A DNA stretch of 64,000 nucleotides from G963668345 sp965226215 (GTDB lineage Bacteria; Acidobacteriota; Terriglobia; Bryobacterales; UBA6623), in contig CBDDCH010000002.1 of NCBI GenBank assembly GCA_965226215.1, forward strand, positions 2,976,001 to 3,040,000. The letters run 5' to 3'. How positions within the stretch are numbered: the stretch's first letter is position 1; each line of letters opens with the position of its first letter. The notes under the pieces are model-generated. The model had not been told where the DNA came from. It searched no databases and worked only from the letters and a program-made list of their open reading frames with translations. Below are positions 43,003 to 51,746 of the stretch, one piece after another. Position numbers and translations under genes: made by a program.

Positions 43003-44886
43003 TCAGAGAAGTCCCCGCAGCTTCTCGGCAAGGTCGTGGTACTTGTAGGGTTTCTGAACAAACGCCCCCGTTTCCCCTGCCATCTGCCCAGATATATCCT
43101 CACGGGTGAATCCACTCGATACGATCACAGGAGTTGCGGCGCGGATCTGCCGTAGCTCGCGCAGCAAGTCTTCGCCGGAAAGCCCCGGCATGGTCGAATC
43201 CAGCAGCACCGCTACAATCTCGTCAAGCCGCTCACGAAAGACAGACAACCCTGAGCGGCCGTCGTCGGCGGTCAGCACTGTGAAGCCCATGCGCACCAGC
43301 ATGGTTCTAGCAACAGCTCGAACCGTCTTTTCGTCATCCACCAGGAGAATCGTGCCACTACCATGCCATTCCGAAGGAGCAGTTGACGCGCTGCCCGACC
43401 TTTGAGGTATCCGCTGCTCGCAAGCAGGGAAGAGAACCTTAATCTGCGATCCAAGGCCCGGTCGGCTATCGACCGTAACCGAGCCTTTGTGCCCTTTCAT
43501 GATGCCGAGAACGGCCGCCAGCCCAAGGCCTCTGCCGGTAAATTTGGTGCTAAAGAACGGATCGAACATCTTCGCCTTCGTTTCTCTATCCATCCCGCAG
43601 CCCGTGTCGGAGACCTCCAAATAGACATACCGGCCCTTGGCCAAACCCTGGCCAAGGTAGGCGTCGCGAACCTCCGACTCCTCGACGCTGAGGACCCCAG
43701 TCTCCACGCGGATCGTTCCCTCGTGATCTTCCAGAGCCTCCGAAGCGTTCGTGAGGAGATTCATCACGACCTGCTGGACTTGGGTGCGGTCAACTATGGC
43801 GGCAGGCACGTCCTCAGCGAGGTGCAGGCTGAGGGCAGCCTTGGGGGAGATGGTCCCGTGCAGCAGTTGAACCGTCTCTTCCGCCAGACGGGAAAGATCG
43901 GCTGGCGCGGCTACGAGCTGGCCTCGACCCGCGTAGGCCAGCATTTGATTCGTCAAGTCTCTAGCCTTGTCTGCCGCCTTCTGGATCTCCTCGACAAACG
44001 GTCTGACCGGTGATCGCGGTTGCAGGTCCATCAGAGCAAGCTCGGCATAACCAACGATCCCAACTAACAGGTTGTTAAAGTCATGGGCAACTCCTCCGGC
44101 CATGAGCGCTAGGCTCTCGACCTTTTGCACTTGCTGAATCCGAGCGCCCAGCCGGCGCTGTTCTTCGTGCGCCTCCTCCAGCTCTCGTGTCCGCTCCGTG
44201 ATCCGCTCTTCCAGCTTCTCTTCGCTCTCTCGAAGCTGCTTTTCCACCCGCTTCAGCGCCGTGACGTCCTGTGCATGCCCGAGTACGACAGGGGGCTGTC
44301 CCTGCTCTTCGTGCCACACGTTTAGATACAACCAAATATGCCCCGATCCATCTCTCGCCGTCAGGCGCATCAGGCCGCTGTCGGTTCGATTCTTTCGAAT
44401 TCGGTCGAGATAGTCGTCAAACTTCTGTCGAACCGGCGGCGCCAAGACGTCCCGGACGCTTCGTCCAATACACTGTTCGGGAAGAAGGCCGAGGGCCTCC
44501 GCGGCTGCCGGGTTGATGGAGAGCAACACGCCTTTCTCGTCGTGGGCGCACATCAGGCCTAAGCTGTGCTCAACCAGGTGGCGGTGGAGATTCTCCTTAG
44601 CCCGTAACTGCTTCTCAGCTCGGTTGCGCCCTGCCAGCGCCCGTTCCGCTACAACTACGACGACGAAGCGTGTGATCGAGATCAGCAGGACGGTTCCTAT
44701 CGCCTCGGACGGCGGCGAAAGAAACCACGCCAAGATGCTTGTTGAGTGGGAAGCGACCATCAGTATTGTCGCCGCCAGCAGCGCCGAGGTTGTCCAGAAC
44801 CAAACCTTCCACCGGCGAAGCCGCCAAAGCAGAACGATGGCCCAAGCAATCGTTAGAACCCGAAGCGCTATAGAAGCAATGACCAT
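43003..44886 (-). CDS. Hybrid sensor histidine kinase with PAS and receiver domain
   Basis: 627 aa. Residues 1-~85 form three hydrophobic segments. A PAS domain follows (LVEHSLGLMCAHDEKGVLLSINPAAAEALG to VLGHAQDVTALK), then a coiled coil (RESEEKLEERITERTRELEE). HisKA H-box AGGVAHDFNNLLVGIVGYAE carries the phospho-His; N-box VMNLLTNASEALE; G boxes VSDTGCGMD and GRGLGLAAVLGI. The C-terminal receiver has ILLVDDEKTVR, phospho-Asp in VLLDSTMPGLSGED, and FVQKPYK with Lys. The AHDFNNLL H-box is typical of NtrB-like hybrid kinases. It may phosphorylate a separate regulator; two response-regulator genes lie 7-10 kb away in the same island. Confidence 0.92.
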   Translation of the reverse strand: MVIASIALRVLTIAWAIVLLWRLRRWKVWFWTTSALLAATILMVASHSTSILAWFLSPPSEAIGTVLLISITRFVVVVVAERALAGRNRAEKQLRAKENLHRHLVEHSLGLMCAHDEKGVLLSINPAAAEALGLLPEQCIGRSVRDVLAPPVRQKFDDYLDRIRKNRTDSGLMRLTARDGSGHIWLYLNVWHEEQGQPPVVLGHAQDVTALKRVEKQLRESEEKLEERITERTRELEEAHEEQRRLGARIQQVQKVESLALMAGGVAHDFNNLLVGIVGYAELALMDLQPRSPVRPFVEEIQKAADKARDLTNQMLAYAGRGQLVAAPADLSRLAEETVQLLHGTISPKAALSLHLAEDVPAAIVDRTQVQQVVMNLLTNASEALEDHEGTIRVETGVLSVEESEVRDAYLGQGLAKGRYVYLEVSDTGCGMDRETKAKMFDPFFSTKFTGRGLGLAAVLGIMKGHKGSVTVDSRPGLGSQIKVLFPACEQRIPQRSGSASTAPSEWHGSGTILLVDDEKTVRAVARTMLVRMGFTVLTADDGRSGLSVFRERLDEIVAVLLDSTMPGLSGEDLLRELRQIRAATPVIVSSGFTREDISGQMAGETGAFVQKPYKYHDLAEKLRGLL

Positions 44887-45150
44887 CGCCGTTTTGCCGT
44901 GTCCGCCGTTTCAGACTCCGTGTGACTGCGAACACTGAAATTGTTCCACGTATGAAGACAATCGGCAAGGTTTTTGGGACGATTCTTTGAAAACACGGAC
45001 AGCGACCGCCGATTTCGCGGCGGGCACAGCGAGCAGCGCTGCACAATGGTGGTTGGATCACCAGAGTACCGAGAGGGGCCTTGCGGAACCTGCTCGGCGG
45101 ATCGTTTTCCATAAATTAAACGGCGTTTGTCGAAACTTATGCGGCGGGGG
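44887..45150. other. Gap between kinase and secreted protein
   Basis: 264 bp without a gene. It should contain the kinase promoter on the minus strand; none is obvious. Confidence 0.35.
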
Positions 45151-46458
45151 TTACTCTTTCGGGGTCGACGTCCCTTTGTAATCGATCGTGGAATCCGTCG
45201 TCACGATCGTTGACTCGGCGCTGAACTTGCGATAGTCGCGGAACTGGATTTTGTTGCGCGCGCAGCGATTCGTGCCGCGCCAGCAGCCCAGGTTTTCGGA
45301 TTCGAGCGGCAACAAGTGCTCGTTCCCGCCGATGACAACTTCACCGTAGTCGAGGGTCATTTCCACCGTATCGAGTTCGAAATCCGAGGGCAGGTCGACG
45401 GCTTGGATCTCAATGCGCGTCACGCGCGCGGTTTGCGGATGGATCCAAACCGTTCCCTTGTAGGCCGGGGAAACGGTTCCTTTCCCGGCATTGACGCGCC
45501 AGGCGGAGTTCTCCTTGGCGACCTCGAACTCATAGATATGAACCAGGACGCCGGAGGAGCGCGACGCTCGGCCGAAGCGAAACTCGGTCTGCGATCGGGG
45601 AACGAAAACGTCGAGGAGCGTGGAGGCGAACTCGCCCATGGACCAGCTTCCCTCGACCTGATCCATTTTCTTGTGTATCGGCCGGCCGTCGATCTTGATG
45701 TTGTCGTAGCGTTCCCGGCGGTCTTCGTAGACGAGGTCGGCTTCGACTACGTCCAGCGTCTGCCAGGCTCCGCGGCGGCCCGCCCTGGCCATCCGAGTGA
45801 TCACCTCTCGACAGACGAAGTTGGGAAGCTTGTCGGAGTAGTTGAGCGCCCACTCGCGAGCCCGTTGGATGAGCGGATCGACGACAGTGCCTGGCGCCGA
45901 CCCTTCTGGTGGCGAGCTCGAATTCCGCCGCGATCCCGATTCCCTTGCTCCACCACGCTTGCGCCGCAGCAGCTTGGGGGGACCTTCGTCCGCGTCGCCG
46001 AACGGATCCGGCGGGCTTCGGGGGGCCGCTCTCCCTCTTGGGAGGCGAGGGACGGGATTCGTCAGCGAGGCGATGTCGAGCACCACTTGCAGCGCTTTGA
46101 ACACCTCCGGGGCCTCCTCGGAAGCTTGGACTCTAACACTGTCGCCGGCCCTGATCGTCTCCACGGAAATGACGCGGTCCGCCAACAGGAAGCGGGTCCC
46201 GCTGGTTACCAGGACACGCACTTCTCCCCGTTCATCCGTTTCTAGAACAAAATAGCTGCCACGAACTTTGACCAGCGTCCCGGACAGCCAAACGGCCTCG
46301 ACCGCGCGGGAGGCCGGCGGGCGAGGCGGTCGACGCCGCCCGGGCTTGATGGGACCGCGAACTTGCGCCAGAGAGACCGTCACTAGAACTAGTGACGCAA
46401 GTGCGACAATCCACATCTTGGGCCGGTGTCCGACAAGAATCCTATCCACGTGTGGCAT
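45151..46458 (-). CDS. Secreted acidobacterial protein of unknown function
   Basis: 435 aa with an N-terminal signal segment (MWIVALASLVLVTVSLAQ from residue 15). After a Pro/Arg-rich stretch comes an OB-like segment (VSLSG-type: GTLVKVRGSYFVLETDERGE, FLLADRVISVETIRAGDSVRV). The C-terminal half starts NYSDKLPNFVCREVITR, a signature of a large acidobacterial family of unknown function, followed by DNIKIDGRPIHKK and beta-rich outer-membrane-lipoprotein-like sequence (RITRIEIQAVDLPSDFELDT-type). Probably periplasmic or surface-associated. No enzymatic motif seen. Confidence 0.75.
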   Translation of the reverse strand: MPHVDRILVGHRPKMWIVALASLVLVTVSLAQVRGPIKPGRRRPPRPPASRAVEAVWLSGTLVKVRGSYFVLETDERGEVRVLVTSGTRFLLADRVISVETIRAGDSVRVQASEEAPEVFKALQVVLDIASLTNPVPRLPRGRAAPRSPPDPFGDADEGPPKLLRRKRGGARESGSRRNSSSPPEGSAPGTVVDPLIQRAREWALNYSDKLPNFVCREVITRMARAGRRGAWQTLDVVEADLVYEDRRERYDNIKIDGRPIHKKMDQVEGSWSMGEFASTLLDVFVPRSQTEFRFGRASRSSGVLVHIYEFEVAKENSAWRVNAGKGTVSPAYKGTVWIHPQTARVTRIEIQAVDLPSDFELDTVEMTLDYGEVVIGGNEHLLPLESENLGCWRGTNRCARNKIQFRDYRKFSAESTIVTTDSTIDYKGTSTPKE

Positions 46459-46603
46459 CGCTTTCTCTAGACGGCTTCTCGGTCGCCGCGGTTACGGCTT
46501 CTCGTCACCACGGTGACGCTTGGCGCCGGAGGCATACCGGCTCGCGGGGCCGTCCGCCTCGGGCGGCCGGCAAGTACCGCCGCGGCAATTCGGGCTTTTG
46601 CGG

Positions 46604-47945
46604 TCATTTGTGCTGCAGGCTCGCTTTCTCGGCGTCCGGCCCCAGGACGGCCTGGCTTCCGGCAACAGGCGAAAACACCGGGTCGTCATCGCGCCACGGC
46701 ACCCGGCACGGGCGACGGATTTCATATTTTTCGAGGTTGCGTGCGAGGGCCTGGGCTAGCTCCGTGAGATTGGCGGCTCGCGCCTGGGCAACCATTTGCC
46801 GTTGTAATCCCACTGCCTTGTCGAACTGGCCCAATTCACTTGTCGAACTGGCCCAATTCAGACGATAGCATCGCCAAGGTCTCGACGTGTTCCAGATCGA
46901 CGCTCCGAGGATTCGCAATCAAAGGCTGCAGGAGCTTCAGAGCACGCGCTCCGTCGCGAATTTGGTCCTCGGGGCCGGCGACTAAAAGTCGCGCCAATGC
47001 ATGCTTCATGTCAGGATCGTCGGGAACCGCGGCGAGGCCGTCTTCCACGCGTGTCTTGGCTTCTGAGTAGCGCGAGTAGCGCTTCCGCCTGACAAGGGCC
47101 ATCGCCTGCATGAAACGCGCGAACCCGTTGCTCGGTTCCAAGGCGACGAACCTTCTCGTAGTGCGAGAGAGCCGCCTCGTCTTGCCCCAAGCGCATGAGC
47201 ACGTTCGCAAGATGAAAGTGGCCGTCCTTGAAGTCCTGACGCGAGCGAACAGCGGCTTCGTAATGGCGGGCCGCTTCGCGGTCCGACCCTAGCCCAGTGT
47301 AAGCGATTCCAAGATTGTAATAGGCCCTCGAATTGCCGGGTGAGAGCCGCAAGGCCTCTCGAAACTGCTCGATGCTCTGCGGAATCTTTCCAAGCTCCAG
47401 CAGCGTCGAGCCAAGATCCATCCAGGCCATGGGTTCGCTCGGGTCGGCCTCGACCATCTTGCGGTACTCCGCCGCCGCATCTTCAAAGCGGCCCTCGGAA
47501 AACGCGCGTACGCCGCGATGCCATCGAAAGTATTTCCCGGTCTTGAGATCCTGTAACTCGTCGTTCAGAGGATCTGGGAACTCCGGTGTTGCGTTACCGC
47601 TTTTTTCGAGGTGCGCGCGGGCCTGGTCGATGTTCCCCGCCTTGCGGTACGCCATGGCGAGCAAGTAGTGGATGTTTGCCGCCTCGGGTTGCAGGTTTAG
47701 AGCCTGTTCAAAGCGCTCGATGGCGGCTTGGAGATCGTTTCCGCTTGACGACACCCGTCCCAACCCGGCCAGCGCGGCCGCGGACGAGGGGTCTCGCTGC
47801 AGGGCTTCTTCAAAGAGCCTTCGGGCGTCGTCGATGTGATCCAGGCTGAGTTCAAGCTCCCCGAGACGAAGCAGCGTCGCGACGTAGTTCGGCTCGGCCT
47901 CCAAGGCCTGCTTGTAACTCCGCGCCGCACTCTCGAGATCACCTA
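46604..47945 (-). pseudogene. TPR-repeat protein, broken by frameshifts and an IS630 insertion
   Basis: Tetratricopeptide repeats follow one another from GDLESAARSYKQALEAEPNY through RLFEEALQRDPSSAAALAGLG, AIERFEQALNLQPEAANIHY, AAEYRKMVEADPSEPMAWMD and SIEQFREALRLSPGNSRAYY. At about 47146 one extra base breaks the frame (HYEKVRRL then EPSNGFARFMQAM). At about 46818-46861 a 22-bp perfect tandem duplication shifts it again (SSELGQFDK read twice). A 9-bp repeat (GAGTAGCGC) occurs at about 47067-47084. The N-terminus ends at the IS630 target TA. The downstream end after AQALARNLEKYE is present. Function unknown; adaptor-type. Confidence 0.8.
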
Positions 47946-49037
47946 CTGAGTCCCGCGTAATATAAGGTAACCTTTTAGAGAGTACAGACGTCTTTTGGAT
48001 ATGGGTTTTCCCAAAGGCGTGAAACGGAACTTTGCCGCGTTAGAGCGGCGGCGCATCGAGGCGGTACGGCTGGTCGTGGAAGAAGGGCTCAGCCAAGGCG
48101 AGGCGGCGCGGGGAGTCAAAGCGGCGCAACAGAGCGTGAGCGGTTGGGTGCGGCGATACCGCGAAGGCGGCCAAGCCGGTCTGGCCAAAGCCGGGCGCGC
48201 CGGCCGCAAGCCACTGTTGAGCGAGGCGCAGCTCGCACAACTGGAGACCTTCCTTCTCGAAGGCCCTGAAGCCCACGGCTTCTCGACCCCGCTGTGGAGC
48301 TGTCCGCGGGTGGCACGGCTGATCGAAGACCGTTTCGGGGTGCGCTACCACGAAGGTCACGTCTGGAAACTGCTGCGCGCGCTGAACTGGAGCCCGCAGC
48401 GGCCCGTCGGCAAGGCCCGCGAGCGCAACGAGGAAGCGATCCGCAGGTGGAAGAAGAAGACCTGGCCCACCCTTAAAAAAAAGCCCAAAAACAGGGGCGC
48501 ACGATCGTCTTCATCGACGAAAGCGGACTGAGTCAGAGGCCGCATCGCTGCCGCACTTGGGCGCCGCGTGGGCAGACGCCCGTATGGGAGTTCAACTTCA
48601 ACTGGGAGAAGCTCTCGGCAGCGGCCGGAATCACCTTCCACAACTTCTACTTCCGGCTCTATCCCGACGCCATCTGCGGTCCCGAGGTGATCGACTTCCT
48701 CAAGGCGCTGGTGCGTCACATTCAACGTCCGTTGCTCATCGTGTGGGATCGCTTGCCGGCACATCGCAGCGCCCTGGTGCGTGAGTTTCTCGGCTACTCC
48801 GACGGCTACATCGAAACCGAGTACCTGCCCGCCTACGCGCCCGAGCTCAATCCGGTTGAATACCTCTGGGGCTACTGGAAGCAGCACGAGTTGCCGAACG
48901 TCTGTCCGAAGGACTACTGGGAACTCGACGCCCGTGCTCGGCAGGCCTTACGCCGTATGCGCAAGCCACGCCTCGTCGCTGCCTTCTGGAAGCAGTCTTC
49001 TTTGTCCTTAGATAACTGAATATTATGCGAGACTCAG
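47946..49037 (+). mobile_element. IS630-family insertion sequence
   Basis: 1092 bp between TA dinucleotides (47944-47945 and 49038-49039), the target of the IS630/Tc1 group. Ends CTGAGTCCCGCGTAATAT and the complement of CTGAGTCTCGCATAATAT are inverted repeats with 16 of 18 matches. It truncates the TPR gene. Confidence 0.92.
48001..49019 (+). CDS. IS630-family transposase in two frames joined by a -1 frameshift site
   Basis: First frame from ATG 48001: HTH (RRIEAVRLVVEEGLSQGEAA, QSVSGWVRRYREGG) and a second HTH (RVARLIEDRFGVRYHEGHVW). The frame changes at an A8 run (CTT AAA AAA AAG CCC, ~48474-48485). A -1 slip there gives KKKAQKQGRTIVFIDESGLS, the DDE start. The second frame carries WDRLPAHRSALV and LPAYAPELNPVEYLWG (catalytic Asp and Glu). 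Frameshift or transcript slippage at A-runs is known in IS630 members; without it, the first product would end at 48531. Confidence 0.85.
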
Positions 49038-49690
49038 TAGGGGGGATCTATCCGTCCCGAGTGGGGCGGAGACCGCACACGCACTGCGTGTGATGGGCTG
49101 CCGGGGCGATTAAACAATTGGAGGTGTGTCGCTCTCCCAATGCCTAGCAATCCGGAAGTCGTCAGTTAGTCGGCCATGTACTCCGCTACTTCCGAAGGCG
49201 TGTGGCAACTACTCATTTTCTTCATCTTCAACTTTCGCCAATGAGTCACGATTGAACCGGCCACTTTGAAGCTTGCCGCCAGCGAACCACTGACGCTCGA
49301 TTAAATTCTAGACCAGGTAGATCACGACCCGCGGGCGCCGAAGGCGACCGGCAGGTTCATGGGCTTGTTATCTACCCCTCCCGTTCAGCAGACCTCATGC
49401 GCTTCCCCTGCTTCGAAACTTGTCCTTCACATCCATGGCTACTTTCCCTCGCGATCTGAGTCCTGCTAACTCGATGTCGTGGTTCAATTTCGGTTTGTAG
49501 AGGCGGAAATTGCTTGCGTTCCCGGGCGCAAGGGTGTACCATGACGGACCCGGAGTCCGATTCGGAAATTCCGGTTCGATTCCGAAGTTGCAGCTAACCT
49601 ATTTCCCGCTTGGCCGTAAGATGAATTTCTGTTGCATGCTACGATTTCTCGGAGTTCGTATCGTAAGGAAACAGCCAAAGGAGTGAGACT
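49038..49690. other. Intergenic stretch upstream of aldehyde dehydrogenase
   Basis: No gene found. A CACACGCA-C-TGCGTGTG palindrome is at 49076-49092. The last 20 bp contain AAAGGAG at 49676-49682, the ribosome binding site of the downstream gene. Former 5' flank of the TPR gene begins after 49039. Confidence 0.45.
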
Positions 49691-51190
49691 ATGCTCGAAG
49701 TTCTGTCTGAAGTCGAGACCGAAGTACAGGAATTTCTGTCATCGCAGCCCGTGAAGATGTTCGTCGGGGGTGAATGGACGGATTCCCAGAGTGGAAAGAC
49801 CTTTGCCACCCGTGACCCCGGCGAAGGTAAAGAGCTGGCCCAGGTGGCCGAGGGTGACGCCGCCGATATCGACCGCGCCGTCGACGCAGCCTGGCAGGCC
49901 TTTCGTACAAGCGGGTGGGCCACCATGCCCGCGAACGATCGGGCGGTGATTCTGCACCGCATCGCCGACCTGATCGACAAGCACGAGAAACCGCTGTCAC
50001 AGCTGGAGTCGCTCGACGTCGGCAAGCCCTACGGCCAGGCCGCCGGCTTCGACATCCCACATACGGCGAACACGTTTCGCTACTACGCAGATCTGATGGT
50101 CCACACCCGCCGCACGGAGCCGATTGCGCTTGCCGGCTTTGATGCCCGCACGCTGCGGGCCCCCTATGGCGTTTGCGCTTTCGTCCTTCCTTGGAACTTT
50201 CCTTTCCTGCTGATGGGCTGGGGATTTGCGCCGGCTCTTGCTGCGGGGAACACTGTCGTTCTCAAACCGGCTGAGGACACCCCGCTCTCGTCGCTGTATT
50301 TCTGCAAATTGGCGGAAGAAGCCGGTGTGCCGAAAGGTGTCATCAACGTGGTTCCTGGTTATGGTGAAACCGCTGGTGCGGCCCTGGCGGGCAACCCGCG
50401 CGTCAAGAGGATGTCGTTTACAGGTTCGCCGGAGGTGGGCCGCCTGGTTGGCGAGGCCTGTGGCCGCAACCTGGTGCCGGTGAAGCTCGAACTCGGCGGC
50501 AAAGGGGCGGCGGTTCTCTTTGATGACATTGACATCGACAGCACCGCCCAGGCGCTAGCTGAAGCTCTCACCCTCGGCACTGGACAGGTTTGCTGCACCG
50601 CGACCCGGTGGCTCGTCGATGAAAAAATCTGCGAGTCCCTCGTCGGCAAGGCCTCTTCCATTCTGAGCAACATGCCGATCGGTCATGGCTCTGATCCGAA
50701 GACGCAAATCGGGCCGCTGGTGAGCGAGACACAGCGGACCCGGGTCCTGGGCTATGTGGAGAGAGGCGAGAAAGAAGGTGCCAAGGCTCTGCTTGAGGGC
50801 GGCGCAGCAACCGTTGCCGGCCACGAAGGTGGCTACTACGTGAAACCCACGCTGCTGACCGGCTCGCCGGATAACGTCTGCTTCCGGGAGGAGATTTTCG
50901 GGCCGGTGGCTTACGTGATGCCTTTCAAAACGGAGGAGGAAGCCCTCGAACTGGTGAACCGCTCCCAGTATGGGCTGGCCAACAGCGTGTGGAGTGCCGA
51001 CCTCGACCGGGCCAACCGCGTAGCCGAGCAGATGGTTGCCGGCAATAGCTGGATCAACGCTCACAATCTTTTTGCGCACGGACTGCCCTATGCGGGGGTC
51101 AACCTGAGCGGCCTCGGCGGCGGCGTGCTGTCGCCCGAGACGCTGTTCGATTACCTGCGTCCGCAGTCGATCGTTCGCGTGCTGGGCTAG
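49691..51190 (+). CDS. NAD(P)-dependent aldehyde dehydrogenase (betaine-aldehyde type)
   Basis: 499 aa, standard ALDH length. Oxidises an aldehyde to the acid. Visible: cofactor segment PWNFPFLLMGWGFAPALAAGNTVVLKPAEDTPLSSL, KRMSFTGSPEVGRLV, catalytic Glu in VKLELGGKGAAV, catalytic Cys in GTGQVCCTATRWLV, and the EIFGPVAYVMPF closing motif. In the betaine aldehyde/gamma-aminobutyraldehyde dehydrogenase branch by appearance. The ATG at 49691 has AAAGGAG eight bases upstream. The nearest relatives cannot be assigned without a search. Confidence 0.92.
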   Translation: MLEVLSEVETEVQEFLSSQPVKMFVGGEWTDSQSGKTFATRDPGEGKELAQVAEGDAADIDRAVDAAWQAFRTSGWATMPANDRAVILHRIADLIDKHEKPLSQLESLDVGKPYGQAAGFDIPHTANTFRYYADLMVHTRRTEPIALAGFDARTLRAPYGVCAFVLPWNFPFLLMGWGFAPALAAGNTVVLKPAEDTPLSSLYFCKLAEEAGVPKGVINVVPGYGETAGAALAGNPRVKRMSFTGSPEVGRLVGEACGRNLVPVKLELGGKGAAVLFDDIDIDSTAQALAEALTLGTGQVCCTATRWLVDEKICESLVGKASSILSNMPIGHGSDPKTQIGPLVSETQRTRVLGYVERGEKEGAKALLEGGAATVAGHEGGYYVKPTLLTGSPDNVCFREEIFGPVAYVMPFKTEEEALELVNRSQYGLANSVWSADLDRANRVAEQMVAGNSWINAHNLFAHGLPYAGVNLSGLGGGVLSPETLFDYLRPQSIVRVLG

Positions 51191-51243
51191 GCAACTAGTC
51201 TAGGTGGCACTGGAATTACGTGTGCACTCATTGGCCACCATGG

Positions 51244-51423
51244 CTGTTGCTGGTGGACATGTGGGCGGCCTACGCCAAGGCTGTCAGCGAGCACGCCCCG
51301 CAAGCCCAAGTGCTGTTCGACCGTTTTCATCTCGTGCAGCATCTGAATTGAGCAGTCGATGAGGTGCGGCGCGCTCAGATGCGCCGGCTCAGCCGCAAAC
51401 AGAAGGTCAAACCTACTTGGCCG
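51244..51423 (+). pseudogene. Relic of a different ISL3-type transposase
   Basis: Frame LLLVDMWAAYAKAVSEHAPQ, VLFDRFHLVQHLN, then a TGA, then AVDEVRRAQMRRLSRKQK. It matches the ISL3 DDE segment (DMW-x-x-Y...DRFHxxxxxNxAxDxVRR) but diverges from the three complete ISL3 copies here, so it belongs to an older, different element. Confidence 0.7.
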
Positions 51424-51521
51424 CGAACCCGACCTCTCGTCCACAACTGAGGCTCGGTTGGTGTCTGTTTGGTGTCTATTTCTCTCGTATTTTCGACATA
51501 GCTTAACCTCGGCTCAAGTCT

Positions 51522-51606
51522 CAGTTTGGATACGTTGTCCCCCACAGTGCCTGGGCAAGACTACTAGAAATTTCATGTTCCACTGTCACCGCCGGCCCAT
51601 GGGATA
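51522..51606 (+). repeat. Possible decayed end of an IS1-type transposon
   Basis: GTCTCAGTTTGGAT followed by CATGGGATAA about 70 bp later parallels the left end of the element at 11862 (same order and similar spacing to CATGGGATAA at 11910). The middle is not clearly conserved. Confidence 0.35.
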
Positions 51607-51746
51607 AAGTCGATCTCCACGTAATCCGAAATGTTATTCGTTTGTTTCTCTTTCCAGTCCGCGCGGTCCCAAGCTCGGGATCTTTCCGTCGAACTTTTTG
51701 CCGTGCCGGTTTTGAAGGCGACCGCTCAGCTTGACAACGCTCTCGG

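Larger units (their letters stand above)
51191..51746. other. Intergenic stretch with transposon relics
   Basis: Holds the ISL3 transposase relic (51244-51423) and a possible decayed transposon end (51522-51606). No intact gene. Confidence 0.5.
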
